Shown here in pieces: positions 49,431 through 57,493 of a stretch of DNA of 64,000 nucleotides. The notes under the pieces are model-generated. The model did no database searches and was not told where the DNA came from. It saw only the letters and a program-made list of their open reading frames with translations. The number at the start of each line of letters is the position of its first letter. Position 1 is the first letter of the stretch. A program made the position numbers and the translations under genes. The stretch is from Caballeronia arvi (GTDB taxonomy: Bacteria; Pseudomonadota; Gammaproteobacteria; Burkholderiales; Burkholderiaceae), in the NCBI RefSeq assembly GCF_001544695.2, contig NZ_FCOM02000017.1:84201-148200 (forward strand). Reading direction: 5' to 3'.

Positions 49431-50770
49431 GCGGCATCGGACGGCCGCACCTGACGGCGTAGTTGCAGCGCGCGCGGCGTGACTTGCAGCAGTTCCGCCG
49501 CGCGGCTCGTCGATCCGGCGCGGCGCTCGGCCAGCTCGACGGCGAGCGATTCCGCGATCTGCCCGATGTTCTTGAGCCCGAGCCCGGCATCGAGTGCGCC
49601 TTCCACCGCGAGCGCGAACGCCTGCTCCCATCCGTTGACGCTGACGGACGCTGCGCCGGGCACGAAGGCATCGCGCAGGCAGCCGGTGCTCAGCACGCGA
49701 AAGCCACGCTGACGATCCGCGAGACGCATCACGACGTTGCGCAACTCGCGCACGTTGCCTTGATAATCCGCCGCGACGAGACGCTGCATCACTTCGGGCA
49801 TGACCTGCGGCGCGGCATCGCCATGTTCGGCGAGAAAGTGCGTGACGAGCAGCGGGATATCGTCGCGCCGCTCGGCGAGACTCGGCGCGCGCACCGTCGA
49901 TCGCGCGATGCGGAAATACAGGTCGTTGCGAAAGCGCCCCGCGAGCACTTCGCCTTCGAGATCGCGATTGGTCGCGCAGGTGAGGCGGAAGTCCGACTTG
50001 CGCCACACGTCCTCGCCGATGCGCTTATAGGTGCGCTCCTGGATCACCCGTAGCAAGCGCGCTTGCAGGCGCGGCTCGAGTTCGCCGATTTCATCGAGAA
50101 AGAGCGTGCCGCCATCGGCCATCGCGACCGCGCCGTCGCGTGCGCAAACCGCATGTGTGAAGGCGCCTTTCGCGTGCCCGAAGAGTTCGCTGCCCGACAG
50201 CTCCGGACTGAGCGTCGTGCAATCGACGACGACGAACGGGCCGCATCGGCGCACCGGATCGAGATCGTGCACGAGGCGCGCGAGCAGTTCCTTGCCGCAT
50301 CCGCTTTCACCGAGCAGGAGACATGCGCCGTCGCCGAAGCGGCCGATTTCCGCGACCGTGCGCAGCGTGTTACGCCAGATCGCCGATGCGCCCACGGCAC
50401 GCTCGCGCAGCCATTCCGCATCGAGGATCGACTCCAGTTCCGCGAGACGTGCGACGCGCCGTGCGATTTCATCGAGCAGCATGTCTTCATCGTCGGCGAG
50501 CAAGATGTCGCACAGCGATGCGGGCCACCAGGCTTCGGGCTGACAATCGGCGCGCGTGCGCCGTGTGCATCCGACGATGAAGCCTTCCGGCAACGGATGA
50601 CGCCGCAGCCAGCGCGCGGCCGCATCGGCGACGCGGTTGCCTTGCGCGATCACCACGACCACGAACGGGCCATCGCCCGCCGCGCCCGTCTCGACTTCAT
50701 CGGGGACGCCGCGCTCGCGCAGCGCTGCATCGAGCGCACGCGGATCGTCGTGATGCAGAACCATGCGCAT
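49427..50770 (-). CDS. Sigma-54-dependent transcriptional activator (AAA+)
   Basis: A 447-residue enhancer-binding protein. Residues 1-125 are a divergent N-terminal sensory region, not a normal receiver. The AAA+ domain (about 125-365) has Walker A GESGCGKE (154-161), Walker B GTLFLDE (221-227) and FRNDLYFRI; the sigma-54 contact loop reads GAFTHA (202-207) in place of GAFTGA. A C-terminal Fis-like HTH (SRAAELLQVTPRALQLRRQ) binds DNA. It is convergent with the operon and overlaps the amidohydrolase gene by 4 bp; the sigma-54 promoter at 42201 is its expected target. ATGs at 50770 and 50764 are equally plausible. Confidence 0.92.
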   Translation of the reverse strand: MRMVLHHDDPRALDAALRERGVPDEVETGAAGDGPFVVVVIAQGNRVADAAARWLRRHPLPEGFIVGCTRRTRADCQPEAWWPASLCDILLADDEDMLLDEIARRVARLAELESILDAEWLRERAVGASAIWRNTLRTVAEIGRFGDGACLLLGESGCGKELLARLVHDLDPVRRCGPFVVVDCTTLSPELSGSELFGHAKGAFTHAVCARDGAVAMADGGTLFLDEIGELEPRLQARLLRVIQERTYKRIGEDVWRKSDFRLTCATNRDLEGEVLAGRFRNDLYFRIARSTVRAPSLAERRDDIPLLVTHFLAEHGDAAPQVMPEVMQRLVAADYQGNVRELRNVVMRLADRQRGFRVLSTGCLRDAFVPGAASVSVNGWEQAFALAVEGALDAGLGLKNIGQIAESLAVELAERRAGSTSRAAELLQVTPRALQLRRQVRPSDAA

Positions 50771-51293
50771 CGCGGCTGCACCTGCGAACGGTGTCGTCTT
50801 CTCAGCGAAGCATGAGCCGCATCACCGCATGAGCGGATGCGGTGTCATCCTGGTGCGCAATGCGCTCGTTCGTGGATGTCGGCGTGCTTCGCATGTGAAC
50901 CTCGCATTCGCATTCGAGCGGACGCACGGGGACGCGCGTCTGACGGCGCGCGTGCGTCGCTCGAATTGATCAATGCCTGAAGGATGGTTCCCGCTTTGAA
51001 TTACCGTCGCGTTGCGAAGCCGACGAGTGGTGTATCGGAGCCGGTCGAGCAGGTTTCGTGTATGCGTATCCTAGGCAACGCGGCAACGATTCGTTGTACC
51101 TAAAGCGCCTGACGTGAGGGTTATCGCACAATCGCGCGCCGATACCGCGAAGGGCGCGCGTTGTCGTGCGTATCGATGACGGAGGGGAACAGGCGTCTGG
51201 CGGATATTGGCTCGATTTACGTTTCAAACGCGCGCTTCGCGCAAGCGCGTGTCCGAAGACGCATACGGCGCGTGCCGTATGCGTCTTCTGCGC
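50771..51293. other. 523-bp intergenic region between activator and ATP-grasp genes
   Basis: Holds no ORF I can support. It contains a CACCGCAT-N6-ATGCGGTG inverted repeat (50823-50844) close to the activator's start, a possible autoregulatory site, and a 15-bp perfect hairpin at 51255-51288. The rest shows no clear promoter or RNA gene. Both flanking genes are on the minus strand, so the left part should hold the activator's promoter. Confidence 0.5.
51255..51288. terminator. 15-bp perfect hairpin after the ATP-grasp gene
   Basis: GAAGACGCATACGGC and its exact reverse complement flank a GCGT loop, 6 bp downstream of the leftward ATP-grasp stop. No T run follows on the minus strand, so it may stop polymerase by stem strength, or protect the mRNA end. 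Confidence 0.6.
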
Positions 51294-52154
51294 TTACATC
51301 AGGCTGCCCCACTCGTAGTCGACCCGGTCCGGCGTCAGGGCGAACATGCCCGCGCCGGGTGTGAAAGTCAGCTCACCGAAGTAGATGACGTCATTCGAAT
51401 CGTAGAGATCGACGCGCACGAACTCGAAGTCGCTTGCCAGTTCGCGCGCGGCCCACAGCAGCGTATCGAGATTCTTCGGGCGCGGGTCTGGCGTCGTGCT
51501 GCGCGCGTATTTGCCCATCGAGATGTCGAGAAGGTTCCAGTCGGCATCGTAGATGTCGCCGCGCGGACGTTCGCCGAATCGGTCGGAGATCACGAGGATG
51601 AAGATCTTGGGATTGCCCGACTCCTTGTTGAAGACATGGAACTTCATGTCGGCCGGGACGATGCCATCCTCGTTCAGAAGAAGCGCTTCGAAGAAAATGC
51701 GCCGCTCGATCGGGCGGTAATGACGTTCCCGATACACCGAGTAAAAGTCGGTGGATAACCAGCGTTGCCCGAGCGCATGAAGTTCTTCGAACGAAGTCTC
51801 CGCCTTGTTTCTTACGAGCTTAACGAAGCCGCTGCCGTGAGTGGCCTTCATCACGAAGGAAGATGGAAGCGCATTGAAAACATCTTCCGTGAAATCCGAC
51901 GGCTCGGCGACGAGCGGCACGAGATATTCGCTGCCGATCTTTCTGGCGACGTATTCGCGCACTTTCAGCTTGTCACTCAGATCGACGTAGCGGGGATCGG
52001 GATAAAGACAGCGTTCCAGTATTTTTTCATTGAACGTCGTGGGATTGCGCAGGTTTGGAAAGCGCCCGATTCTGCGCCGATGGTAAATGCTCAGCAACAG
52101 GTTGTCGGGCAACCAATCCCTTACGCTGTGGAACAGCGCCTTTGAGAAAGTCAT
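51294..52154 (-). CDS. TupA-like ATP-grasp protein
   Basis: A 286-residue protein of the TupA-like ATP-grasp family, found in polysaccharide and teichuronopeptide biosynthesis loci. Family blocks are FPNLRNPTTFNEKILERCLY, FVMKATHGSGFVKLVRNK for nucleotide binding, PADMKFHVFN and YFGELTFTPGAGMFALTPD near the end. Such enzymes are thought to join amino acids or related groups to carboxylates using ATP. The ATG at 52154 has a GGAGG site; an ATG 13 codons upstream lacks one. No glycosyltransferase neighbours are present, so its substrate is open. Confidence 0.85.
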   Translation of the reverse strand: MTFSKALFHSVRDWLPDNLLLSIYHRRRIGRFPNLRNPTTFNEKILERCLYPDPRYVDLSDKLKVREYVARKIGSEYLVPLVAEPSDFTEDVFNALPSSFVMKATHGSGFVKLVRNKAETSFEELHALGQRWLSTDFYSVYRERHYRPIERRIFFEALLLNEDGIVPADMKFHVFNKESGNPKIFILVISDRFGERPRGDIYDADWNLLDISMGKYARSTTPDPRPKNLDTLLWAARELASDFEFVRVDLYDSNDVIYFGELTFTPGAGMFALTPDRVDYEWGSLM

Positions 52155-52701
52155 TCGCTTGCCTCCAATTCTCGGCTGGAGTGGATCACTCATCTTGCTT
52201 CAGATGTATTCGTTAGACGTTCACGAGCGGGGGCGGTTCGAGAGTTTAGTTCGCTTGTGCACACTTCAAACATAAAATTTAGATCTCATCCGAACAATCC
52301 ATCACACGTATGTGCGCGACCGCACACACGCGACTACGAAGTTAGTGGAACGAAACCCGCGCATTACTTCTACTTGCGACGATCAAGCATCGACGTTACA
52401 TTCCCTTTCGCCGGTAATCAAATCGCCGGACTGGTTTCTCTCTTTTCGATGAGTCGCTGGACTCCATCGGCGTACGTCTGACCGAAAGCGATTCGGTCAT
52501 TTCAACCGTACGTCGCAGCGACAGGCGTCAATACTTGCGTCAATCGTATCGAGTTCGTCTCGCGGGGCAAACGTTTTTTTGCTCCGGGGCGCATCGCGAT
52601 ACTTCCGATGCAGGGCGCATTCGATGCAAGCACGCGTGCCTGCGTCCGCAGTGCTGCCCGCATCACGTTCAGGTTTTCAAACGAAGAGGCGGAGTCGACC
52701 C
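52155..52701. other. 547-bp divergent intergenic region, lower GC
   Basis: Noticeably less GC-rich than its surroundings and without a convincing ORF. It separates the divergent ATP-grasp and lipoprotein genes and so must hold both promoters. Ordered elements are CGTACGTC (52471-52478), the 8-bp inverted repeat TGACCGAA-AGCGA-TTCGGTCA (52479-52499), a second CGTACGTC (52507-52514), and a GCGTCAAT direct repeat with 12-bp period (52525-52544). Confidence 0.5.
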
Positions 52702-53940
52702 ATGCTCAAAGAGAAGCACACACACATTCGATGGATCAGCGCCGCAGCCTCGGCGGCCGCGCTTGCCTTGCTTGCCGCTTGCGGTGGCGGTGGCGGATCC
52801 GACAACGGTTCGAACACCACTTCGAGCAGTACGCCCGCGTCAGGCGCAACGCCCGCGTCATCTCCGACGCCCGCGTCGGAGACGTCGCCGACGAACACTT
52901 CACCGACGCTCGCCGCGGCGACCGCGGTCGTCGACGGCACGACGATTGGCACCGCGCAATGGAGCGATGGCTCGACATCGAGCGGTGGCACCGGCCAGGC
53001 GGTGAACGGCCTCAACTGCGCGGTGGCGGGCGCCAAGTACAGCTATGCGCACCTGTCGATCTATCAGAACGGCAAGCAGCTTGCCTTGCCTGCGAATATC
53101 GGCACAGTGGTGCCGACGATGGCGCGGCAGACGGGCTGCGTCTATCCGGTCCATACGGTCGATGCATCGGGCAAGATCCGCATGGACGTGACGTCCAACG
53201 GGTCATACACGCTCGGTCAGTTCTTCGCCGTCTGGGGGCAACCGCTCAGCACGACCAACGTGGCAGGCCTCACCGGCAACGTCACCGCGTGGGTGAACAC
53301 GGGCGGCGCGCTTCAGCAATACAGCGGCGATCTCGCGAGCCTCTCGCTGACGCAGCACGGTGAAGTGACGCTCGTCATCGGCACGCCGCCCGCCCAGATC
53401 GCGACCTACGCGTGGACCGATCCGCCGCCCTTCACGTCGACGGTCAGCACGCTCAGCTTCGGCGGCTTGCTCGGCACCCTGTACTTTCCGGACGGCAGCA
53501 CGGGGATCGGCAGCACCGGTGCGACTGTGGATGGCGTAGTCTGCGCGCCAGGCATGGCCGAGACCTTCCACGTTCACTCGCATGTCGCGATCTTCAAGGA
53601 CGGCCAATGGCTCGCGTTCCCGAAGAACGTCGGCATTACGTCCGGGTGCAACTACGAGCTGCATACGCACGACAACACCGGCATCATTCATATCGAAACG
53701 CCTAACGTCAAGCCGTTCACGCTCGGCCAGGTCTTCGATATCTGGGGCGTGCCGTTGTCCAGCACGAATGTGGCGGGCATCACGGGCAACGTCGTGGTCT
53801 ATATCAACGACAACGGCGATGTGCGCCGCTATACCGGCGACCCGCGCGCCATCCCGCTGACGTCGCTGCGCGATATCACGTTCCAGATTGGCTCGTCGCT
53901 GACGACGCTGCCGACCTATTCGTGGTACGAACCGCAGTAA
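52702..53940 (+). CDS. Lipoprotein with two tandem His-motif domains
   Basis: A 412-residue protein. A signal peptide ends LALLAAC (lipidation at C27), followed by a Gly then Ser/Thr/Pro linker with repeated TPAS units to about 65. Two related domains follow (about 75-235 and 255-412) sharing GQFFAVWGQPLSTTNVAGLT versus GQVFDIWGVPLSSTNVAGIT. The second carries HVHSH (290-294) and HTHD (321-324), a likely metal site; in the first these are reduced to AH (H117) and HTVD (151-154). The family is unknown to me by function. The ATG has a GGAG site and the gene is divergent from the ATP-grasp gene. Confidence 0.82.
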   Translation: MLKEKHTHIRWISAAASAAALALLAACGGGGGSDNGSNTTSSSTPASGATPASSPTPASETSPTNTSPTLAAATAVVDGTTIGTAQWSDGSTSSGGTGQAVNGLNCAVAGAKYSYAHLSIYQNGKQLALPANIGTVVPTMARQTGCVYPVHTVDASGKIRMDVTSNGSYTLGQFFAVWGQPLSTTNVAGLTGNVTAWVNTGGALQQYSGDLASLSLTQHGEVTLVIGTPPAQIATYAWTDPPPFTSTVSTLSFGGLLGTLYFPDGSTGIGSTGATVDGVVCAPGMAETFHVHSHVAIFKDGQWLAFPKNVGITSGCNYELHTHDNTGIIHIETPNVKPFTLGQVFDIWGVPLSSTNVAGITGNVVVYINDNGDVRRYTGDPRAIPLTSLRDITFQIGSSLTTLPTYSWYEPQ

Positions 53941-53948
53941 CCTGAAGA

Positions 53949-53978
53949 CGAACGCCGCGGTGCGAGCCGCGGCGTTCG
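53949..53978. terminator. Bidirectional hairpin between convergent lipoprotein and exporter genes
   Basis: CGAACGCCGCGG, TGCGAG loop, CCGCGGCGTTCG: a perfect 12-bp stem in the 51-bp space between two convergent genes. There is no long T run on either side. Confidence 0.6.
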
Positions 53979-53991
53979 AACGATTGCGCTG

Positions 53992-55683
53992 TCACTCGGC
54001 AACGGCCGAGCCGCCGCGTCCCGCATACAGGCCTTCTTTCAGGGCTTGCGCGGATACATCGACGAGACGGCCGTTCGCAACCTGAACGAGACGGTCGGCA
54101 CATTCGAAGTAGGCATCGTCGTGCGAAATGACGATGACCGTCTTGCCCTTGCGCTTGAGCTCGGGAATCAACTGCGTATAAAACACGCGCCTGAACACGG
54201 GGTCCTGATCGGCGGCCCATTCATCGAACAGATAGATCGGACGATCTTCCAGATACGACGAAATGAGCGCCATGCGCTTGCGCTGACCCGACGAAAGGCT
54301 GGTCGTGCTGAACCGGTTGCCTTCCATGCTGACCTTGTGATCGAGCTCGAGCTTGTGAAGATACTGTGCCGCCTGCTTTGCGATCTGCGTCTGGTCCTGG
54401 CACAGCACTTCATCGAACAGATGAAAGTCCGCGAACACGGCTGAAAATCGCTGGCGATATTGCACGAGATTGTCCTTGCCGACTTTCACGCCATTCAGTT
54501 CGACATGTCCCTGCTCGGGTTCGTAGAGGCCGAGCAGCAACATCGCGAGCGTGGTTTTGCCGCTGCCGTTTCCGCCGATCAGATAGACGACTTCCCCTTC
54601 ACGGATCGACAGATCGATCGGTCCGAGCGTGAACGGATGATCCTCGGTCAGCCCCGGATAGCGGTGCGACACGCCGCGAAAGCCGATGAGCGGCGCACCC
54701 TCGACCGCCGCGGCAAAGGGATCGTCCTGCGCGACGTGTGCGTCGTCGTCCTGCTCCTGCATGAGCTCGGCATCGAGAATGCGAATGCGCGTCAGCGCGA
54801 TGGACGCCTGACGCAGGATCGGCAATGTCGTCATCACTTCGCTGACGGGTTGAATCAGAAAGAGCAGCAACAGCGTGAGCGTCACTAGAACGCCGTGCGA
54901 TTGCGGAAACCAGTGCGGTACCACGAGCAGGATCAGGCCGATCGCTACATAGAACAGCATGCCGCCCGCATTGGCGACGAGCGAATAGATGAGCATCGCC
55001 CGCGTGAACGAGCGCCGGAACTGATGCGCGGTCGGATGTACCACATGGTCGGTGAAGTAGCGGGCTCGCGCGTTGTTGAGCTGCAATTCGCGCGTGCCTT
55101 CCAGCAGGGAGCGAAAGTGCCGGAAGATGATATCGAGCTGATCGCGAACGGCCTGCATCTCGCGCAATGGCCAGCGCTCCACGCTGTGATAGATGACGCC
55201 TCCGGCGATGAGAAAGACGAAGAAGCACGCGAATGCCTGCCATGAAAGCCATGCCATGTAGGCGAGGCATACAGCGATCAGGATCACGTTGCCGAACGTG
55301 ATCGGGAGCATTTGCGCGGCTTGCGCGAAGGTGCCGATGTCCGTGGTGAGGATGGCGAGCAGGCGCGCCTTGCCGAGGCTTTGCAGCCGCTTGTAGGGCG
55401 TGCGCAGGATCTTGCGGCACAGTTCGATACGCAAGCCGCATATCACTTGCTGACCGAAGTCCATCACGATGATTTGCGAGCTCGTCCTGAACAGCAACTG
55501 CGCTGCGCACACTGCGAAGAAGACGATCACGAGCCCGCGCGTTTCGATCTGGCCTGCTGCGACGTTGCTGATCAATCTGGCGATTTCCGCGCTGCAAAGC
55601 GCGCCCGCGAATCCTGCGATGACGGCGACTACGAGACGCGGCGCCGATTGCCTGCGAATCTCCGATGGAATGATCGAGAACAT
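53992..55683 (-). CDS. Cyclic-peptide export ABC transporter (SyrD/PvdE type)
   Basis: A 563-residue half-transporter with an N-terminal six-helix membrane domain and a C-terminal ATPase. Motifs are Walker A YLIGGNGSGKTTLA, signature TTSLSSGQRKRMALISSYL and Walker B PIYLFDEWAADQDP, whose DEWAADQDP wording is typical of the SyrD/PvdE/OpuA-like cyclic-peptide exporters. The protein should move the NRPS product across the inner membrane as a homodimer. The ATG at 55683 has a GGAGG site and shares a base with the stop of the alpha/beta hydrolase (TGATG). It is the distal gene of the two-gene unit beside the NRPS. Confidence 0.92.
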   Translation of the reverse strand: MFSIIPSEIRRQSAPRLVVAVIAGFAGALCSAEIARLISNVAAGQIETRGLVIVFFAVCAAQLLFRTSSQIIVMDFGQQVICGLRIELCRKILRTPYKRLQSLGKARLLAILTTDIGTFAQAAQMLPITFGNVILIAVCLAYMAWLSWQAFACFFVFLIAGGVIYHSVERWPLREMQAVRDQLDIIFRHFRSLLEGTRELQLNNARARYFTDHVVHPTAHQFRRSFTRAMLIYSLVANAGGMLFYVAIGLILLVVPHWFPQSHGVLVTLTLLLLFLIQPVSEVMTTLPILRQASIALTRIRILDAELMQEQDDDAHVAQDDPFAAAVEGAPLIGFRGVSHRYPGLTEDHPFTLGPIDLSIREGEVVYLIGGNGSGKTTLAMLLLGLYEPEQGHVELNGVKVGKDNLVQYRQRFSAVFADFHLFDEVLCQDQTQIAKQAAQYLHKLELDHKVSMEGNRFSTTSLSSGQRKRMALISSYLEDRPIYLFDEWAADQDPVFRRVFYTQLIPELKRKGKTVIVISHDDAYFECADRLVQVANGRLVDVSAQALKEGLYAGRGGSAVAE

Positions 55684-56558
55684 CACAGACCTCCGCTGGC
55701 GGCATGCGGCAGCGAAGCAAGGAACGTCTCGATGGCCCGGTTGAATTCCTCGGGGTTATCGGTCATCACTGCATGGCCTGCGCCGGATATCGTCGCAAGG
55801 CGTCCTTTCGGCAATGCCTGATGCGCCATGCGCAGCGCGACCTGCGGATTGAGCACCGCGGAGCCTACGCCTCGCACGACGAGGCTCGGGCATCGCACGG
55901 ACCTGAGCATGTGCCAGAACTGCTCGGCGCGCGGTTCTTCGCTCAGCGGCGAGTCATCGGCTACATGCCGGTCCAGCTTCGGCTCGAATGCGCCGGTTTG
56001 CGTGCGGCGCAATGCGTGCGCAGCGAGATTGCGAAGCGCACGCCCGTTCGCAAGCGGACGGCGATCGTGCAGCCATGACACGTATTCGTCGATCGATTCG
56101 AAGCGCGACGGCGTATCGTGTATTTCGGCGCGGACCTTTTTTGAACCGGTCACGTCGGATTCCGGTCCAAAGTCGACCAGCACCAGCCCGGAGGTGAACT
56201 GTTCGAGCATGCCGGTCAGTTGCAATGCCACGCTGCCGCCGAGCGAATGACCGATAAGGACGGGCTTTCGGACGTTCAGCGCGAGCAAGACTTCGAGCAC
56301 GTCGCCCGCCAGAGCGCGCGAGCCGTAGGCGCCATCCGGGTCCCAGCTCGAATCGCCGTGGCCGCGAAGATCGATGGATATGAAACGGTAGTCTGGCGAC
56401 GCATCTTCTGTCAAAGTACGCCACACGCCGCTGCACTCACCGCGGCCGTGCAGCAGCACGCAAGGTGTTCCGGTGCTGCCCGAATCTTCTATTGAAATGT
56501 CGAAACGGCCACTCCGAACCCGGATGTTGCGGCGCTGCATGAATAAGGGTCGTTTCAT
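55683..56558 (-). CDS. Alpha/beta hydrolase
   Basis: A roughly 291-residue alpha/beta-hydrolase. HGRGECSGVW forms the oxyanion region, the nucleophile elbow is GHSLGGSVAL, the acid is likely in the SLVVRGVGSAVLN strand region, and the catalytic His is in ISGAGHAVMTDNP. There is no signal peptide. Beside an NRPS and its exporter it could be a type II-like editing thioesterase, a peptide-tailoring or a resistance esterase; sequence alone does not decide. The ATG at 56558 has an AGGTGA site. Its stop is fused to the exporter start (TGATG), so the two are translationally coupled. Confidence 0.87.
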   Translation of the reverse strand: MKRPLFMQRRNIRVRSGRFDISIEDSGSTGTPCVLLHGRGECSGVWRTLTEDASPDYRFISIDLRGHGDSSWDPDGAYGSRALAGDVLEVLLALNVRKPVLIGHSLGGSVALQLTGMLEQFTSGLVLVDFGPESDVTGSKKVRAEIHDTPSRFESIDEYVSWLHDRRPLANGRALRNLAAHALRRTQTGAFEPKLDRHVADDSPLSEEPRAEQFWHMLRSVRCPSLVVRGVGSAVLNPQVALRMAHQALPKGRLATISGAGHAVMTDNPEEFNRAIETFLASLPHAASGGL

Positions 56559-56754
56559 CGTCATCACCTGTCTGAATGGGCCGGACTTGCACTGAACAGC
56601 GACCAGCTTGGCGAACGAGACTTAGAAAGCAATTAGGGATCGAGTCGAGCGAATACCGTTATATCCGAGACCTGACAGGCACGAATCACGCTAACAAGCG
56701 CCTAACTTTTCACGCTTAGCCTTACGCACACTGAAACCTTCTGGTGGAGTGCAT

Positions 56755-57414
56755 ATGAACAGTTCTGAACATGCTTTCGAAGAGCAGGATTCTCAGCTGG
56801 CAGAGTTTGAGTACACCCAGGATGCAGCCGGTTCGCCGGAAGAATTCGCGGCGATGATCGCCGAGGCGCTGCGAGTGAAGCGTTGTGTCGTGTCGATACC
56901 GCTCGACGAGCGGGTCGCCGAAGTGTGCTCCGGGCACACCGCGGCATTTGGCGAAGTGCATGTCGGAGAGAAGACGGCCATCGTCGAATACTCGGATACA
57001 CGCGACAAGATGTTCGCCGTGCTTGCGCTGAACGGAACGGCGATCGGCGTCGTGCAGGTGTCGGGGCCGCAAGACAGGCGGCGTTTCGATGATCATGATC
57101 TGCAATTGCTCCGCATTCTCGGTACATTGGTCACGAAAGCCGTCGAGGCCGACAGGCTGCAGAAGCTCGTCGCCTCGCCCTTCACCCGCATGACGCTCAG
57201 GAGAGCGTCGGATCAGACGATCGGTGACATCGTCGCTCAATCGGTACAGAACCCAGGTCAACTCTCGAAGATGCTTGCTCGATCTTTCTATCGTGAGATG
57301 ACGCGTGCAGGTTTCAACTTCAATCAGATCATCGGTGCGGCCACCGAGATCATCTCCGAACTCGCCAGCAATGTGCGCAAGCATAGCGACCGCAAGCAGC
57401 GTCGCGAAGGCTAG
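56755..57414 (+). CDS. GAF-like domain protein at the NRPS locus
   Basis: A 219-residue protein. Residues 25-130 look like a GAF domain (FAVLALNGTAIGVVQVSG, DHDLQLLRILGTLVTKAVEA). The C-terminal 80 residues are helical and basic (ASDQTIGDIVAQSVQNPGQL, AATEIISELASNVRKHSDRK) without a recognisable HTH. There is no signal peptide. The ATG has a GGTGGAG site. It is divergent from the hydrolase/exporter pair and convergent with the NRPS, so it may sense a small molecule and influence the locus; this is inferred from position. Confidence 0.72.
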   Translation: MNSSEHAFEEQDSQLAEFEYTQDAAGSPEEFAAMIAEALRVKRCVVSIPLDERVAEVCSGHTAAFGEVHVGEKTAIVEYSDTRDKMFAVLALNGTAIGVVQVSGPQDRRRFDDHDLQLLRILGTLVTKAVEADRLQKLVASPFTRMTLRRASDQTIGDIVAQSVQNPGQLSKMLARSFYREMTRAGFNFNQIIGAATEIISELASNVRKHSDRKQRREG

Positions 57415-57452
57415 GCGCGTTTCATTCTCTTTCTCCTGTTCTTAAGTTAAAG

Positions 57453-57490
57453 CGCATCGCCACCGGCGTTTCTACCGGTGGCGATGCGCG
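57453..57490 (-). terminator. NRPS terminator, 15-bp perfect hairpin
   Basis: GCGCATCGCCACCGG and its exact complement enclose an 8-base loop, 3 bp after the NRPS stop. On the minus strand the stem is followed by TTTAACTT, a short T-rich tract. It also lies 38 bp after the convergent GAF-like gene and may serve both. Confidence 0.75.
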
Positions 57491-57493
57491 CTG

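Noticed and set aside
50970..51227. An 85-codon minus-strand frame in the 50.8-51.3 kb gap
   Set aside because: No ribosome site, atypical composition and no recognisable motif.
52257..52481. A 74-codon plus-strand frame in the divergent region before the lipoprotein gene
   Set aside because: Poor codon bias compared with neighbours, no ribosome site, and it overlaps likely promoter elements.
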